A stretch of 64,000 bases of DNA, taken from positions 2,294,001 to 2,358,000 of the forward strand of contig NZ_JAFQ01000004.1 of assembly GCF_000526215.1 (NCBI RefSeq), given 5' to 3'. Both the position numbers and the translations under genes were made by a program. Under the pieces are notes generated by a model. It saw only the letters and a list, made by a program, of their open reading frames with translations. It ran no database searches and was not told the origin of the DNA. The DNA comes from Nocardia sp. BMG51109. GTDB taxonomy: Bacteria; Actinomycetota; Actinomycetes; Mycobacteriales; Mycobacteriaceae. Positions 33,814 to 41,368 of the stretch are shown piece after piece (position 1 is the stretch's first letter; each line of letters begins with the position of its first letter).

Positions 33814-36318
33814 GTGAGTACCCCACAACGTCTACCGGTGTTGTTCCTGACCGACCCGGTCGTGCTGCCCGGCATGGTCGTTCCGATCGAGCTGGACGAG
33901 TCGTCGCAGGCCGCCATCGATGCCGCGCGGGCCGCGAACCTGGAATCCGTGCTGCTCGCGCCGCGGCTGTCCGAGGGCTACGCGGGCTACGGCGTGGTCG
34001 CCACGATCGAGCAGGTCGGCCGGATGCGCGGCGGCGCCCCGGCCGCGGTGCTGAAGGCCGAGCAGCGCGCCCGGATCGGGCACGGCGTGACCGGACCGGG
34101 CGCCGCGCTGTGGGTCGAGGCCGAACCGGTCGAGACCCTCGAACCGGACGACCACACCCGCGAACTGGCCGCGGAATACAAGAAACTGGTCGTCTCGGTG
34201 CTGCAACGCCGCGAGGCATGGCAGGTCATCGACGCAGTGAACCGGCTCAGCGATCCGTCCGCACTGGCCGACACCGCCGGCTACGCGCCGTACCTGTCCG
34301 ACGAGCAGAAGCGCGAACTGCTGGAAACCCCGGACGTCGCCACCCGCCTGACGAATCTGATCGACTGGACCAAGGACCACATCGCCGAGGTCGAGGTCAC
34401 CGAGAAGATCAGCGAGGACGTGCGCGAGGGGATGGAGAAGTCCCAGCGCGAGTTCCTGCTGCGCCAGCAGCTCAACGCAATTCGCAAGGAACTGGGCGAG
34501 AACGAGCCCGACGGCGCCGAGGACTACCGCACCCGGGTGGAGAACGCCGACCTGCCGGACAACGTCCGCGAGGCCGCGCTGCGCGAGGTCGACCGGCTCG
34601 AGCGGGGCAGCGATCAGAGCCCGGAGTCGGGCTGGATCCGCACCTGGCTGGACACCGTCCTGGATCTGCCGTGGGCCGTGAAGACCACCGACTCGACCGA
34701 TATCCCGTCGGCGCGCGAGGTGCTCGACGCCGATCACCACGGCCTGGACGAGGTGAAGGACCGCATGGTCGAGTACCTGGCCGTGCGTGCCCGGCGGGCC
34801 GCACGGGGGCTGGAGGTCGTCGGCGGCCGCGGCTCCGGCGCGGTGCTGGTGCTGGTCGGTCCGCCCGGTGTCGGCAAGACCTCGCTGGGCGAGAGCGTGG
34901 CCCGGGCGCTGGGCCGCAAGTTCGTGCGTGTGGCCCTGGGCGGCGTGCGCGACGAGGCGGAGATCCGCGGTCACCGGCGCACCTACGTCGGCGCCCTGCC
35001 CGGCCGCATCGTGCGCGCCGTCAAGGAGGCGGGTTCGATGAATCCCGTTGTGCTGCTGGATGAGATCGACAAGGTCGGCTCGGACTTCCGGGGCGATCCG
35101 GCGGCCGCGCTGCTGGAGGTGCTGGATCCGGCGCAGAACCACACCTTCCGCGACCACTACCTGGATCTGGATCTGGACCTGTCCGACGTGCTGTTCATCG
35201 CGACCGCGAACGTCATGGAGACGATTCCCGGACCGCTGCTGGACCGCCTGGAGCTGATCACGGTCGACGGCTACACCGAGGACGACAAGGTGGCCATCGC
35301 CCGCGACTTCCTGGTGCCGCGGCAGCTGGACCGCAACGCGCTGACCGCCGACGAGGTGACCATCACCGAGGAGGCGCTGCGCGAGATCGCGGCGAACTAC
35401 ACCCGGGAGGCCGGGGTGCGGCAGATGGAGCGGTTGATCGCCAAGGCTTTGCGCAAGGCGGCGACCCGCTTGTCGGAGGGATCGATCGCCACGGCCGCGC
35501 GGGACGTCTCCACCGAGGAGCCGGCCCCCACCACAACACCCGACTCCGGCAGCCGGATCGACGGCGAGGCGGGCGAAACACTCGGCTACGACCCGGAACT
35601 GGGCTACGACAACCTCGTCCGGTCCGGAAACGCTGCGGTGCCTTCGCCGTCCGAACCGATCACCATCGGCCTGGGCGACCTGAAGGACTACCTGGGCCGC
35701 CCGCGGTTCACCCCGGACTCGGTGGAGCGCACCGCGGTTCCGGGCGTGGCGACCGGCCTGGCGGTGACCGGCGCCGGCGGCGACGTCCTCTACATCGAGG
35801 CCAACGCCGCCGAGGGCGAGCGCTCGCTCACCCTGACCGGACAGCTGGGCGACGTGATGAAGGAATCCGCGCAGATCGCGCTGACCTACGTGCGCTCCCA
35901 CCTGGAGGAGATCGGCATCGAGCCGAAGATGCTGGACCGCGACATCCACATCCACTTCCCGGCGGGCGCGGTGCCCAAGGACGGACCGTCGGCGGGCGTC
36001 ACCATGGTCACCGCCCTGGTGTCGCTGGCGCTGGATCGCCAGGTGCGCGGCGATGTCGGCATGACCGGTGAGGTCACGCTGAACGGCCGGGTGCTGCCGA
36101 TCGGCGGCGTGAAGCAGAAGCTGCTCGCCGCGCAGCGGGCCGGCCTGAAGACCGTGTTCATCCCGGCCCGCAACGAGCCGGACCTGGACGAGGTGCCGGC
36201 GGAGGTGTTGGCTGCCTTGGACGTTCGCCCCGTCGAGGACGTCGCCGACATCCTGGCCTACGCCATCGAGCCGGTCGCCGAGCCGGCCTACGAGCGGCCG
36301 CTGGCCGCGTCGGCCTGA
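33814..36318 (+). CDS. lon: ATP-dependent protease Lon
   Basis: 834-residue Lon. N-terminal LON substrate domain (LPVLFLTDPVVLPGMVVPIEL), coiled-coil linker (QREFLLRQQLNAIRKELGE), AAA+ domain with Walker A GPPGVGKT at about residues 349-356 and Walker B LLDEID near 414, and the S16 protease domain with the Ser-Lys dyad S726 (KDGPSAGVT) and K767 (GGVKQK). A ~60-residue Ser/Thr/Glu-rich insertion between the AAA+ lid and the protease domain is longer than in E. coli Lon. GTG 33814 is preferred because GGAAGGGG lies 8 nt upstream; a TTG at 33796 is the only upstream alternative. It degrades misfolded and regulatory proteins, probably under HspR control. Confidence 0.96.
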   Translation: MSTPQRLPVLFLTDPVVLPGMVVPIELDESSQAAIDAARAANLESVLLAPRLSEGYAGYGVVATIEQVGRMRGGAPAAVLKAEQRARIGHGVTGPGAALWVEAEPVETLEPDDHTRELAAEYKKLVVSVLQRREAWQVIDAVNRLSDPSALADTAGYAPYLSDEQKRELLETPDVATRLTNLIDWTKDHIAEVEVTEKISEDVREGMEKSQREFLLRQQLNAIRKELGENEPDGAEDYRTRVENADLPDNVREAALREVDRLERGSDQSPESGWIRTWLDTVLDLPWAVKTTDSTDIPSAREVLDADHHGLDEVKDRMVEYLAVRARRAARGLEVVGGRGSGAVLVLVGPPGVGKTSLGESVARALGRKFVRVALGGVRDEAEIRGHRRTYVGALPGRIVRAVKEAGSMNPVVLLDEIDKVGSDFRGDPAAALLEVLDPAQNHTFRDHYLDLDLDLSDVLFIATANVMETIPGPLLDRLELITVDGYTEDDKVAIARDFLVPRQLDRNALTADEVTITEEALREIAANYTREAGVRQMERLIAKALRKAATRLSEGSIATAARDVSTEEPAPTTTPDSGSRIDGEAGETLGYDPELGYDNLVRSGNAAVPSPSEPITIGLGDLKDYLGRPRFTPDSVERTAVPGVATGLAVTGAGGDVLYIEANAAEGERSLTLTGQLGDVMKESAQIALTYVRSHLEEIGIEPKMLDRDIHIHFPAGAVPKDGPSAGVTMVTALVSLALDRQVRGDVGMTGEVTLNGRVLPIGGVKQKLLAAQRAGLKTVFIPARNEPDLDEVPAEVLAALDVRPVEDVADILAYAIEPVAEPAYERPLAASA

Positions 36319-36345
36319 TCACCACTCGGGCTCGAGCACACGGAC

Positions 36346-36383
36346 AGGGTCGGGCGCCGTCCTCCGGGGCGGCGCCCGACCCT
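36346..36383. terminator. Bidirectional terminator after lon
   Basis: Perfect 13-bp stem AGGGTCGGGCGCC / GGCGCCCGACCCT with a 12-nt loop, followed by TTGTCTGT, between convergent lon and GT87 genes. Confidence 0.9.
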
Positions 36384-36395
36384 TGTCTGTGTCAC

Positions 36396-37820
36396 CTATA
36401 CGACATCCGACTTCTCTGTGACATCCGACTTCTCGGTGACACCCGACTTCTCGGTGACACCCGACTTCTCGGCGCCGTTCCTCGTGGCCTCCGGCGCCTC
36501 GGCGACATCCGGCGCCGCGCCGACGACCGATGCCGCGGAGACGGGTTCGGCGTCGGGGGTGAGCTCCCCGCCGGTGCGCCCGCCGCTCTTGCGCCACAGC
36601 CGCCAGAGCAGTCCGCTCGCGCTCGCCAGCACGATCGCGTAGATCGAGACGTAGGCGTTCATCAGCAGCTGCCCCATCGGCCAATACGGCGGCAGCAGGA
36701 ACACCCCGATGCTGACCCAGGTGGGGTTCCATTCGTAGGCCCAGGCGCCGATCGAGACCACCAGGGCCCCGGCGGCGAGCCACCAGGCCGGCCGGGACTG
36801 CGCCAGATGCGCGATGTAGACCAGCAGCGGGACGAACCACACCCAGTGGTGGCCCCACGCGAACGGCGAGATCGCGCACGCGTTCATTCCGGCCAGCGTG
36901 ACCGCCAGCAGCTTTTCGCCGTGCCGGTAGAGGCCCGTCGTGACGACCAGGCTGATCACCGTGACGGCGCCCGCGATCAGAATCCACAGCCACATCGGCG
37001 CCGAATGCTGCCCCATCAGGTGCGCTATGGCGCCGCGGATGGACTGGTTGGACGGATGCGCGTCCTCGCCGATCCGATTGGACTGGAAGAACGTCGACGT
37101 CCAGTACTGCTTGGACTCGCCGGGCAGCAGCAGCCCCGACACCAGGATGGTGCCGAGGAAGGTCCCCGCCGCCGTCCAGGCCGAACGCCACTGCCGCATG
37201 GCGAGGAACTGCACGACGAAATACAGCGGCACCAGCTTCACGCCCGCCGCCAGCCCCGCGCCGATCCCGCGCAGGCGGCTGCGCTCACCCCGGGAGAAGT
37301 CCCACAGCACCAGCACCATCAGGATCAGATTGATCTGCCCGTAGAACAGCGTGGTGCGAACGGGTTCGATGAATACACAGGTCAGCGACATCAGCGCGCT
37401 GACGATCGTCAGTCGCCGGTCGATCCGGTAGCCGAGCAGCCGCCAGCTCATCAGCACGCCGACGAACAGCACCCCGAGGTTGAGCACGAGCCACGTGTTG
37501 GTGACCCAGCCCCAGGGGAACAGCGCTATCGGAATGAACGCCAGCGTGGAGAACGGCGTGTAGGTGTAGAGCAGCCCGAAGTACGTCTCCTCGGTGTAGA
37601 GCGGATGACCGTGCAGGATCTTCCAGGCACCGTCTCGATAGATGTGCACGTCGAGCCCGCCGACCAGGATTCCCGCCTTCTGCAGCCACGGATCCACCGT
37701 GAGGAACAGCAGCAGCACCGCCACGACGGCGGTGCAGGCCAGGGCGAACACTGTCGGTCGCAGGTGCGACAACCCGGGTGGACGCGAGCTGTTTTCCGAA
37801 TTTCCGTCACTCACCTGCAA
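36396..37820 (-). CDS. GT87-family polyprenol-phosphate-mannose-dependent mannosyltransferase
   Basis: Integral membrane GT-C glycosyltransferase of 474 residues, a family whose mycobacterial members (PimE, Rv2181) add alpha-1,2 mannose to PIM and lipomannan using polyprenyl-phosphomannose. The catalytic Asp is in the first loop (GGLDVHIYRDGAWKILHG); further GT87 blocks are LYTYTPFSTLAF, LFYGQINLILMVLVLWD and GEDAHPSNQSIRGAI. About ten helices can be read. The cytoplasmic C-terminus ends in four TEKSxV units encoded by an 18-bp tandem repeat. Which mannan step it serves cannot be read from the sequence. Confidence 0.88.
   Translation of the reverse strand: MQVSDGNSENSSRPPGLSHLRPTVFALACTAVVAVLLLFLTVDPWLQKAGILVGGLDVHIYRDGAWKILHGHPLYTEETYFGLLYTYTPFSTLAFIPIALFPWGWVTNTWLVLNLGVLFVGVLMSWRLLGYRIDRRLTIVSALMSLTCVFIEPVRTTLFYGQINLILMVLVLWDFSRGERSRLRGIGAGLAAGVKLVPLYFVVQFLAMRQWRSAWTAAGTFLGTILVSGLLLPGESKQYWTSTFFQSNRIGEDAHPSNQSIRGAIAHLMGQHSAPMWLWILIAGAVTVISLVVTTGLYRHGEKLLAVTLAGMNACAISPFAWGHHWVWFVPLLVYIAHLAQSRPAWWLAAGALVVSIGAWAYEWNPTWVSIGVFLLPPYWPMGQLLMNAYVSIYAIVLASASGLLWRLWRKSGGRTGGELTPDAEPVSAASVVGAAPDVAEAPEATRNGAEKSGVTEKSGVTEKSDVTEKSDVV
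36402..36473. repeat. 18-bp tandem repeat, four copies
   Basis: Four units of the form GACAtCCGACTTCTCggt at 36402-36419, 36420-36437, 36438-36455 and 36456-36473. They encode TEKS(G/D)V units at the C-terminus of the mannosyltransferase. Confidence 0.93.
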
Positions 37821-37973
37821 TCACTTCGTTCCCCGACTTGTCGCACGACCGTTGCCGAGCAACCAACGTATCCATTCGGACGGATGTCTACATGCCCCAA
37901 ACGTTCCGATTCAAATCGTGTGATCGGTAACCGAAGATATTCCACCTGGTTGCGGGGTGTGTCGCGAGCGGAG

Positions 37974-38414
37974 TCAGGATTCGGTCGACGGGAGCTCTCG
38001 ATCGACCGCGCGCGTGGTGCCCTGGGCGACCGCGACCAGCACCGATTCGCCGTCTTCGTCCTCGGCATGGATTTCACACTGACATACCGCCTGCCGGCGG
38101 GTTGCGCCGGTGACGCGGGCGCGGGCGCGGAGGCGTGCGCCGCGGGCGGGGCGCAGGTACGTGATCGTGAAACCGCCGGTGAGCACGTTCGGGCCCAGGG
38201 CCAGGGCCGCGGCGTAGGTGAGGGCGTTGTCGGCGGCGTAGGCGAGAACGCCGCCGTGCACGAATCCGAACTGCTGGCCGAGTTCCGGGCGGATCGGGAT
38301 GACCAACGTCACGCCGTCCTCGTCGTAGTCGCCGATCTCGGCGCCGAGCAGTCTGCTGAACGGCTGGGCGGCGAGGATCGCGCGGGCGCTGTCGAGGTCG
38401 ATCGCGTTCGTCAT
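37974..38414 (-). CDS. PaaI-family hotdog thioesterase
   Basis: 146-residue acyl-CoA thioesterase. The hotdog helix motif GFVHGGVLAYAADNALTYAAA carries the catalytic Asp; the dimer strand is VLTGGFTITYLRPARGARLRARARV. Length and order are typical of PaaI/YdiI-like enzymes that hydrolyse aromatic or short acyl-CoAs. It is divergent from dinB with a 112-bp intergenic region, and no catabolic operon surrounds it, so the substrate is open. Confidence 0.9.
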   Translation of the reverse strand: MTNAIDLDSARAILAAQPFSRLLGAEIGDYDEDGVTLVIPIRPELGQQFGFVHGGVLAYAADNALTYAAALALGPNVLTGGFTITYLRPARGARLRARARVTGATRRQAVCQCEIHAEDEDGESVLVAVAQGTTRAVDRELPSTES

Positions 38415-38526
38415 CGGCCGGCTCCGTGATAGTCGGATATGGGCTCGGCGTTCGTGCCTCGCTCATCCTGGGAAAATCGTACGGCCGAGGCCGCCGGATC
38501 GCTGGGGACCGGGCAGACTGTTCGAT

Positions 38527-39765
38527 ATGCCACGCTGGCTGCTGCACGTCGATCTCGACCAGTTCCAGGCGGCGGTGGAATATCGCCGGCACCCGGAGCT
38601 GCGTGGGCGGCCGGTCATCGTCGGCGGCAACGGCGATCCTGCCGAAGCACGCAAGGTCGTGACCTGCGCGTCGTATCCGGCGCGGGCGTTCGGTGTACGG
38701 GCGGGCATGCCGTTGCGGGCCGCGGCCAGGACCTGCCCGGAGGGCGTGTTCCTGCCGCTGGACATGGCCACCTACGAGGAGGCCTCGGACGAGGTGATGG
38801 ATCTGCTGCGCACCTTCGAGGTCCGGGTGGAGGTGCTCGGCTGGGACGAGGCGTTCCTGGCGGCCGACACCGACGATCCCGAGCGCCTGGCCGGCGAGAT
38901 CCGCGCCGCCGTCGCGAAACTGGATCTCGGCTGTTCGATCGGCCTGGGCGACAACAAGCTTCGGGCCAAGCTGGCGACCGGGTTCGCCAAGGCCGTCGGC
39001 AAGGGCGGGCCGGATATCGGCGAGCCCGGTACCGCCGAATCCGGTACCGCTGAGTCCCGTACCGCCGCTGAGCCCCGTACCGCCGAGCCCAGAACTGCTG
39101 AGCCCGGCGACCCGGAGCCCGGCACTGCCGAGTCAGTCGACGCTGAGCCCGGTACTGCTGGGCCCGATGGCGCTCAGCCCGACGACGCATCCGTCGAGGC
39201 GTCCGGCACCGGCACCTTCCGGTTGACGGCCGAGAACTGGGCCGAGCTGATGGGCCACCGGCCGACCAGCGCGCTCTGGGGTATCGGGCCGCGCATCGCG
39301 AAGCGGCTGGCCGACCTGGGCATCGAGACGGTTTCCCAGCTGGCGACCGCCGACCGTGCGGTGCTGGCCGCCGAGTTCGGGCCGGCCACGGGGCCCTATC
39401 TGTGGCTGCTCGGCCGCGGCGTGGGCGATACGGACGTGCTGACCGAGCCGCGGATTCCGGTGGGCCGCAGCAAATCCGAGACCTTCCCGCACGATCTCAC
39501 CGACCGCGCCGAGATCGACGCCCAGGTCGCCCGGCTCGCCGCCGAGGTCGCCGAGGAGATGATCGCCGCCGGCCGAGTCACCCGGCGGGTCGGGGTGACC
39601 GTGCGCAGCAACACCTTCTACACCCGGACCAAGCAGCGCAAGCTGCCCGCGCCCAGCACCGACGTCGACGAGATCGTGCGGACCGCCCTGCAGGTGCTGG
39701 ATCGTTTCGCACTCGACCGCCCGGTCCGGCTGCTCGGCGTCCGCCTGGAGTTGGTTCCGGAATGA
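38527..39765 (+). CDS. dinB: Y-family DNA polymerase IV, DinB2/DinP-like, with repeat-rich insertion
   Basis: 412-residue translesion polymerase. Metal ligands are D9 (LLHVDLDQFQAAVE), D107 and E108 (EVLGWDEAFL); the usual SIDEA is replaced by GWDEA, as in mycobacterial DinP/DinB2. The steric-gate position (Phe13 in E. coli DinB, Leu in M. smegmatis DinB2) is Q14. The fingers block VVTCASYPARAFGVRAGMP has Pro for the usual Glu. A ~60-residue insertion of GTAES/RTAEP units (about residues 165-228) sits where other DinBs have a short loop between the palm and the thumb (LWGIGPRIAKRLADLG). The little-finger domain is intact, and no clear C-terminal clamp-binding motif is visible. Confidence 0.92.
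   Translation: MPRWLLHVDLDQFQAAVEYRRHPELRGRPVIVGGNGDPAEARKVVTCASYPARAFGVRAGMPLRAAARTCPEGVFLPLDMATYEEASDEVMDLLRTFEVRVEVLGWDEAFLAADTDDPERLAGEIRAAVAKLDLGCSIGLGDNKLRAKLATGFAKAVGKGGPDIGEPGTAESGTAESRTAAEPRTAEPRTAEPGDPEPGTAESVDAEPGTAGPDGAQPDDASVEASGTGTFRLTAENWAELMGHRPTSALWGIGPRIAKRLADLGIETVSQLATADRAVLAAEFGPATGPYLWLLGRGVGDTDVLTEPRIPVGRSKSETFPHDLTDRAEIDAQVARLAAEVAEEMIAAGRVTRRVGVTVRSNTFYTRTKQRKLPAPSTDVDEIVRTALQVLDRFALDRPVRLLGVRLELVPE
39019..39186. repeat. Imperfect 15-18 bp repeats inside dinB
   Basis: Runs of GAGCCCGGTACCGCC-like units encode G/R-T-A-E-P/S repeats in the polymerase insertion. The units are degenerate, unlike the near-identical repeats elsewhere in this window. Confidence 0.75.
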
Positions 39766-39833
39766 CCGGACCGGTTTCGGCACCGCGTCGTGCGGCAAGA
39801 TCAGACAGCAGGACAATCCACGGAAGGCAGCGC

Positions 39834-40619
39834 ATGACCGAGTACGAGACCCTACGGTTCGAGCAGAGCGGCGGTATCGCCCGGATCACCCTGGACAGGC
39901 CGAAGGCGGCCAACGGCATCGATCACGTCCTCGGCCGGGAGCTGGCGGACCTGGCGAGCAAGTGCGCCGACGATCCGTCGCTGAAGGTGGTCACGCTGAC
40001 CGGCGCGGGCAAGTTCTTCTCCGCGGGTGGCGACCTGAAGGCGATGGCGGCCCAGGACAGCGCCGCCGGGACATACGTCAAGAATCTGGCCGACTCGCTG
40101 CACGAGGCGATTTCGTCGTTCGCCCGGATGGACGCGCTGTTGCTCACCGCCGTGAACGGCATCGCCGCCGGCGCCGGCTTCAGCCTCGCGGTCACCGGTG
40201 ACCTGGTGCTCGCCGGGGAATCGGCGTCGTTCACCATGGCCTACACCCGCGCCGGGCTGAGCCCCGACGGTGGCGCCTCGTACTACCTGCCCCGCCTGAT
40301 CGGCCTGCGCCGCACCCAGGACCTGATGCTCACCAACCGCGCGCTGTCGGCCGGCGAGGCGCTGGACTGGGGACTGGTGCACCGCGTGGTCCCCGATGCC
40401 GAACTCGGCGCCGCCGTCGACGAATTGGCCGAGCGGTTCGCCGCCGGGCCCAAGAATTCCAACGCGCACGTGAAGAAGCTGCTGCTGGTCAGCTCCAGCC
40501 ACACCCTCGAGGAACAACTCGCCCGCGAGTCGGCCTTCATCTCCGACTGCGCCGACTCCCCCGACGGCCGCGAGGGCATCGCCGCCTTCCTGGAGAAGCG
40601 CGCCCCGCGATTCGCCTGA
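39834..40619 (+). CDS. Enoyl-CoA hydratase/isomerase family protein
   Basis: 261-residue crotonase-fold enzyme. The oxyanion-hole segments are GKFFSAGGDLKAM and NGIAAGAGFSLAVTGDLVLA. At the usual second Glu position the sequence is AGLSPDGGASYYLPRLIG, with Asp, as in PaaG-type isomerases; the first Glu of classical hydratases is not evident (TGDLVLA). It may therefore be an isomerase rather than a hydratase. ATG 39834 has GGAAGG 6-7 nt upstream. It lies 68 nt after dinB and could be cotranscribed without a functional link. Confidence 0.9.
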   Translation: MTEYETLRFEQSGGIARITLDRPKAANGIDHVLGRELADLASKCADDPSLKVVTLTGAGKFFSAGGDLKAMAAQDSAAGTYVKNLADSLHEAISSFARMDALLLTAVNGIAAGAGFSLAVTGDLVLAGESASFTMAYTRAGLSPDGGASYYLPRLIGLRRTQDLMLTNRALSAGEALDWGLVHRVVPDAELGAAVDELAERFAAGPKNSNAHVKKLLLVSSSHTLEEQLARESAFISDCADSPDGREGIAAFLEKRAPRFA

Positions 40620-40713
40620 GCGGTTCTGCTTCTCGTTCCTCCCCGGCGTGGTTTCGGCTGGGATCCATTCCGCGGTCGCTGTGCCGGGCGCACAAGGGAT
40701 TCCGGCCGAGAGC

Positions 40714-40733
40714 CGCCCGGAACGTGCCGGGCG
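40714..40733. terminator. Weak hairpin between convergent genes
   Basis: CGCCCGG-AACGTG-CCGGGCG, a 7-bp perfect stem followed by CCGTCTTGT, between the enoyl-CoA hydratase gene and the DUF4326 gene. Confidence 0.4.
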
Positions 40734-40856
40734 CCGTCTTGTACCGGCGGCCGCGTCGAGGGCGTGTCGCTGCCCGAATTGACTGCCGTACCAGCGGAAA
40801 TACCGTCGCTGACCTGATCGAGTACTGCGGGCCACCGAGTTTCAGGGGTCGACGGT

Positions 40857-41183
40857 TCAGAGTTGTTCGGCGGGTTCGGAGTTCGCGGCGCCATTGTTGG
40901 CGAGGTCGAGCAGGACGTCACCGTGGCACGGGTCGCCGGGCGGGCACCAGCAGGCCAGGTCCTTGCCGCGGAGTTCCGGCAGCGCCGCCCGCATGGCGGC
41001 GGCCGCGTCGTCGTCGCTGTGCACGAGCCATTCGCGGAACCGCGTGGTGACCACTTCCCGGGTGGCGCCGGGGCGGGCGCCGGCCCGGAACGGATTCGCC
41101 CAGCGGCCGGGCTCGGCGACGACCACGGTCCGGTCGTCGCGACTCCAACTCTGATCATGTGTCAGCTGCACCCGTTTCGGCAT
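40857..41183 (-). CDS. DUF4326-domain protein
   Basis: 108 residues. Signature blocks are RWANPFRAG in the first half and LRGKDLACWCPPGDPCHGDVLLDLAN in the second; the Cys-x-Cys...Cys-His cluster is the DUF4326 hallmark and could bind metal. Such proteins are frequent in actinobacteria and phages; no function is established. It is divergent from the large membrane protein. Confidence 0.85.
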   Translation of the reverse strand: MPKRVQLTHDQSWSRDDRTVVVAEPGRWANPFRAGARPGATREVVTTRFREWLVHSDDDAAAAMRAALPELRGKDLACWCPPGDPCHGDVLLDLANNGAANSEPAEQL

Positions 41184-41368
41184 CGCTCACCTGTCCGGAG
41201 GTCGTGGCAACCGCGCCACGCGCGCGACCTCGGCGTGCGTGCCCGGCTGCCGCTGCTTGTCCCCGACCCGGACCGCCACGGTATCTGTGACAATGTGACA
41301 CAGCAAGTCTCGCGCCCCGGGGCGCGCCCGCGCGGTGTGGCGGCGGAGCGGCAGTACGGTGGGTGGCC

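Noticed and set aside
41286..41302. CRP/GlxR-like site TGTGACAATGTGACACA
   Set aside because: Only the left half fits TGTGA-N6-TCACA; the right half is shifted, and the pattern is better described as a short direct repeat.
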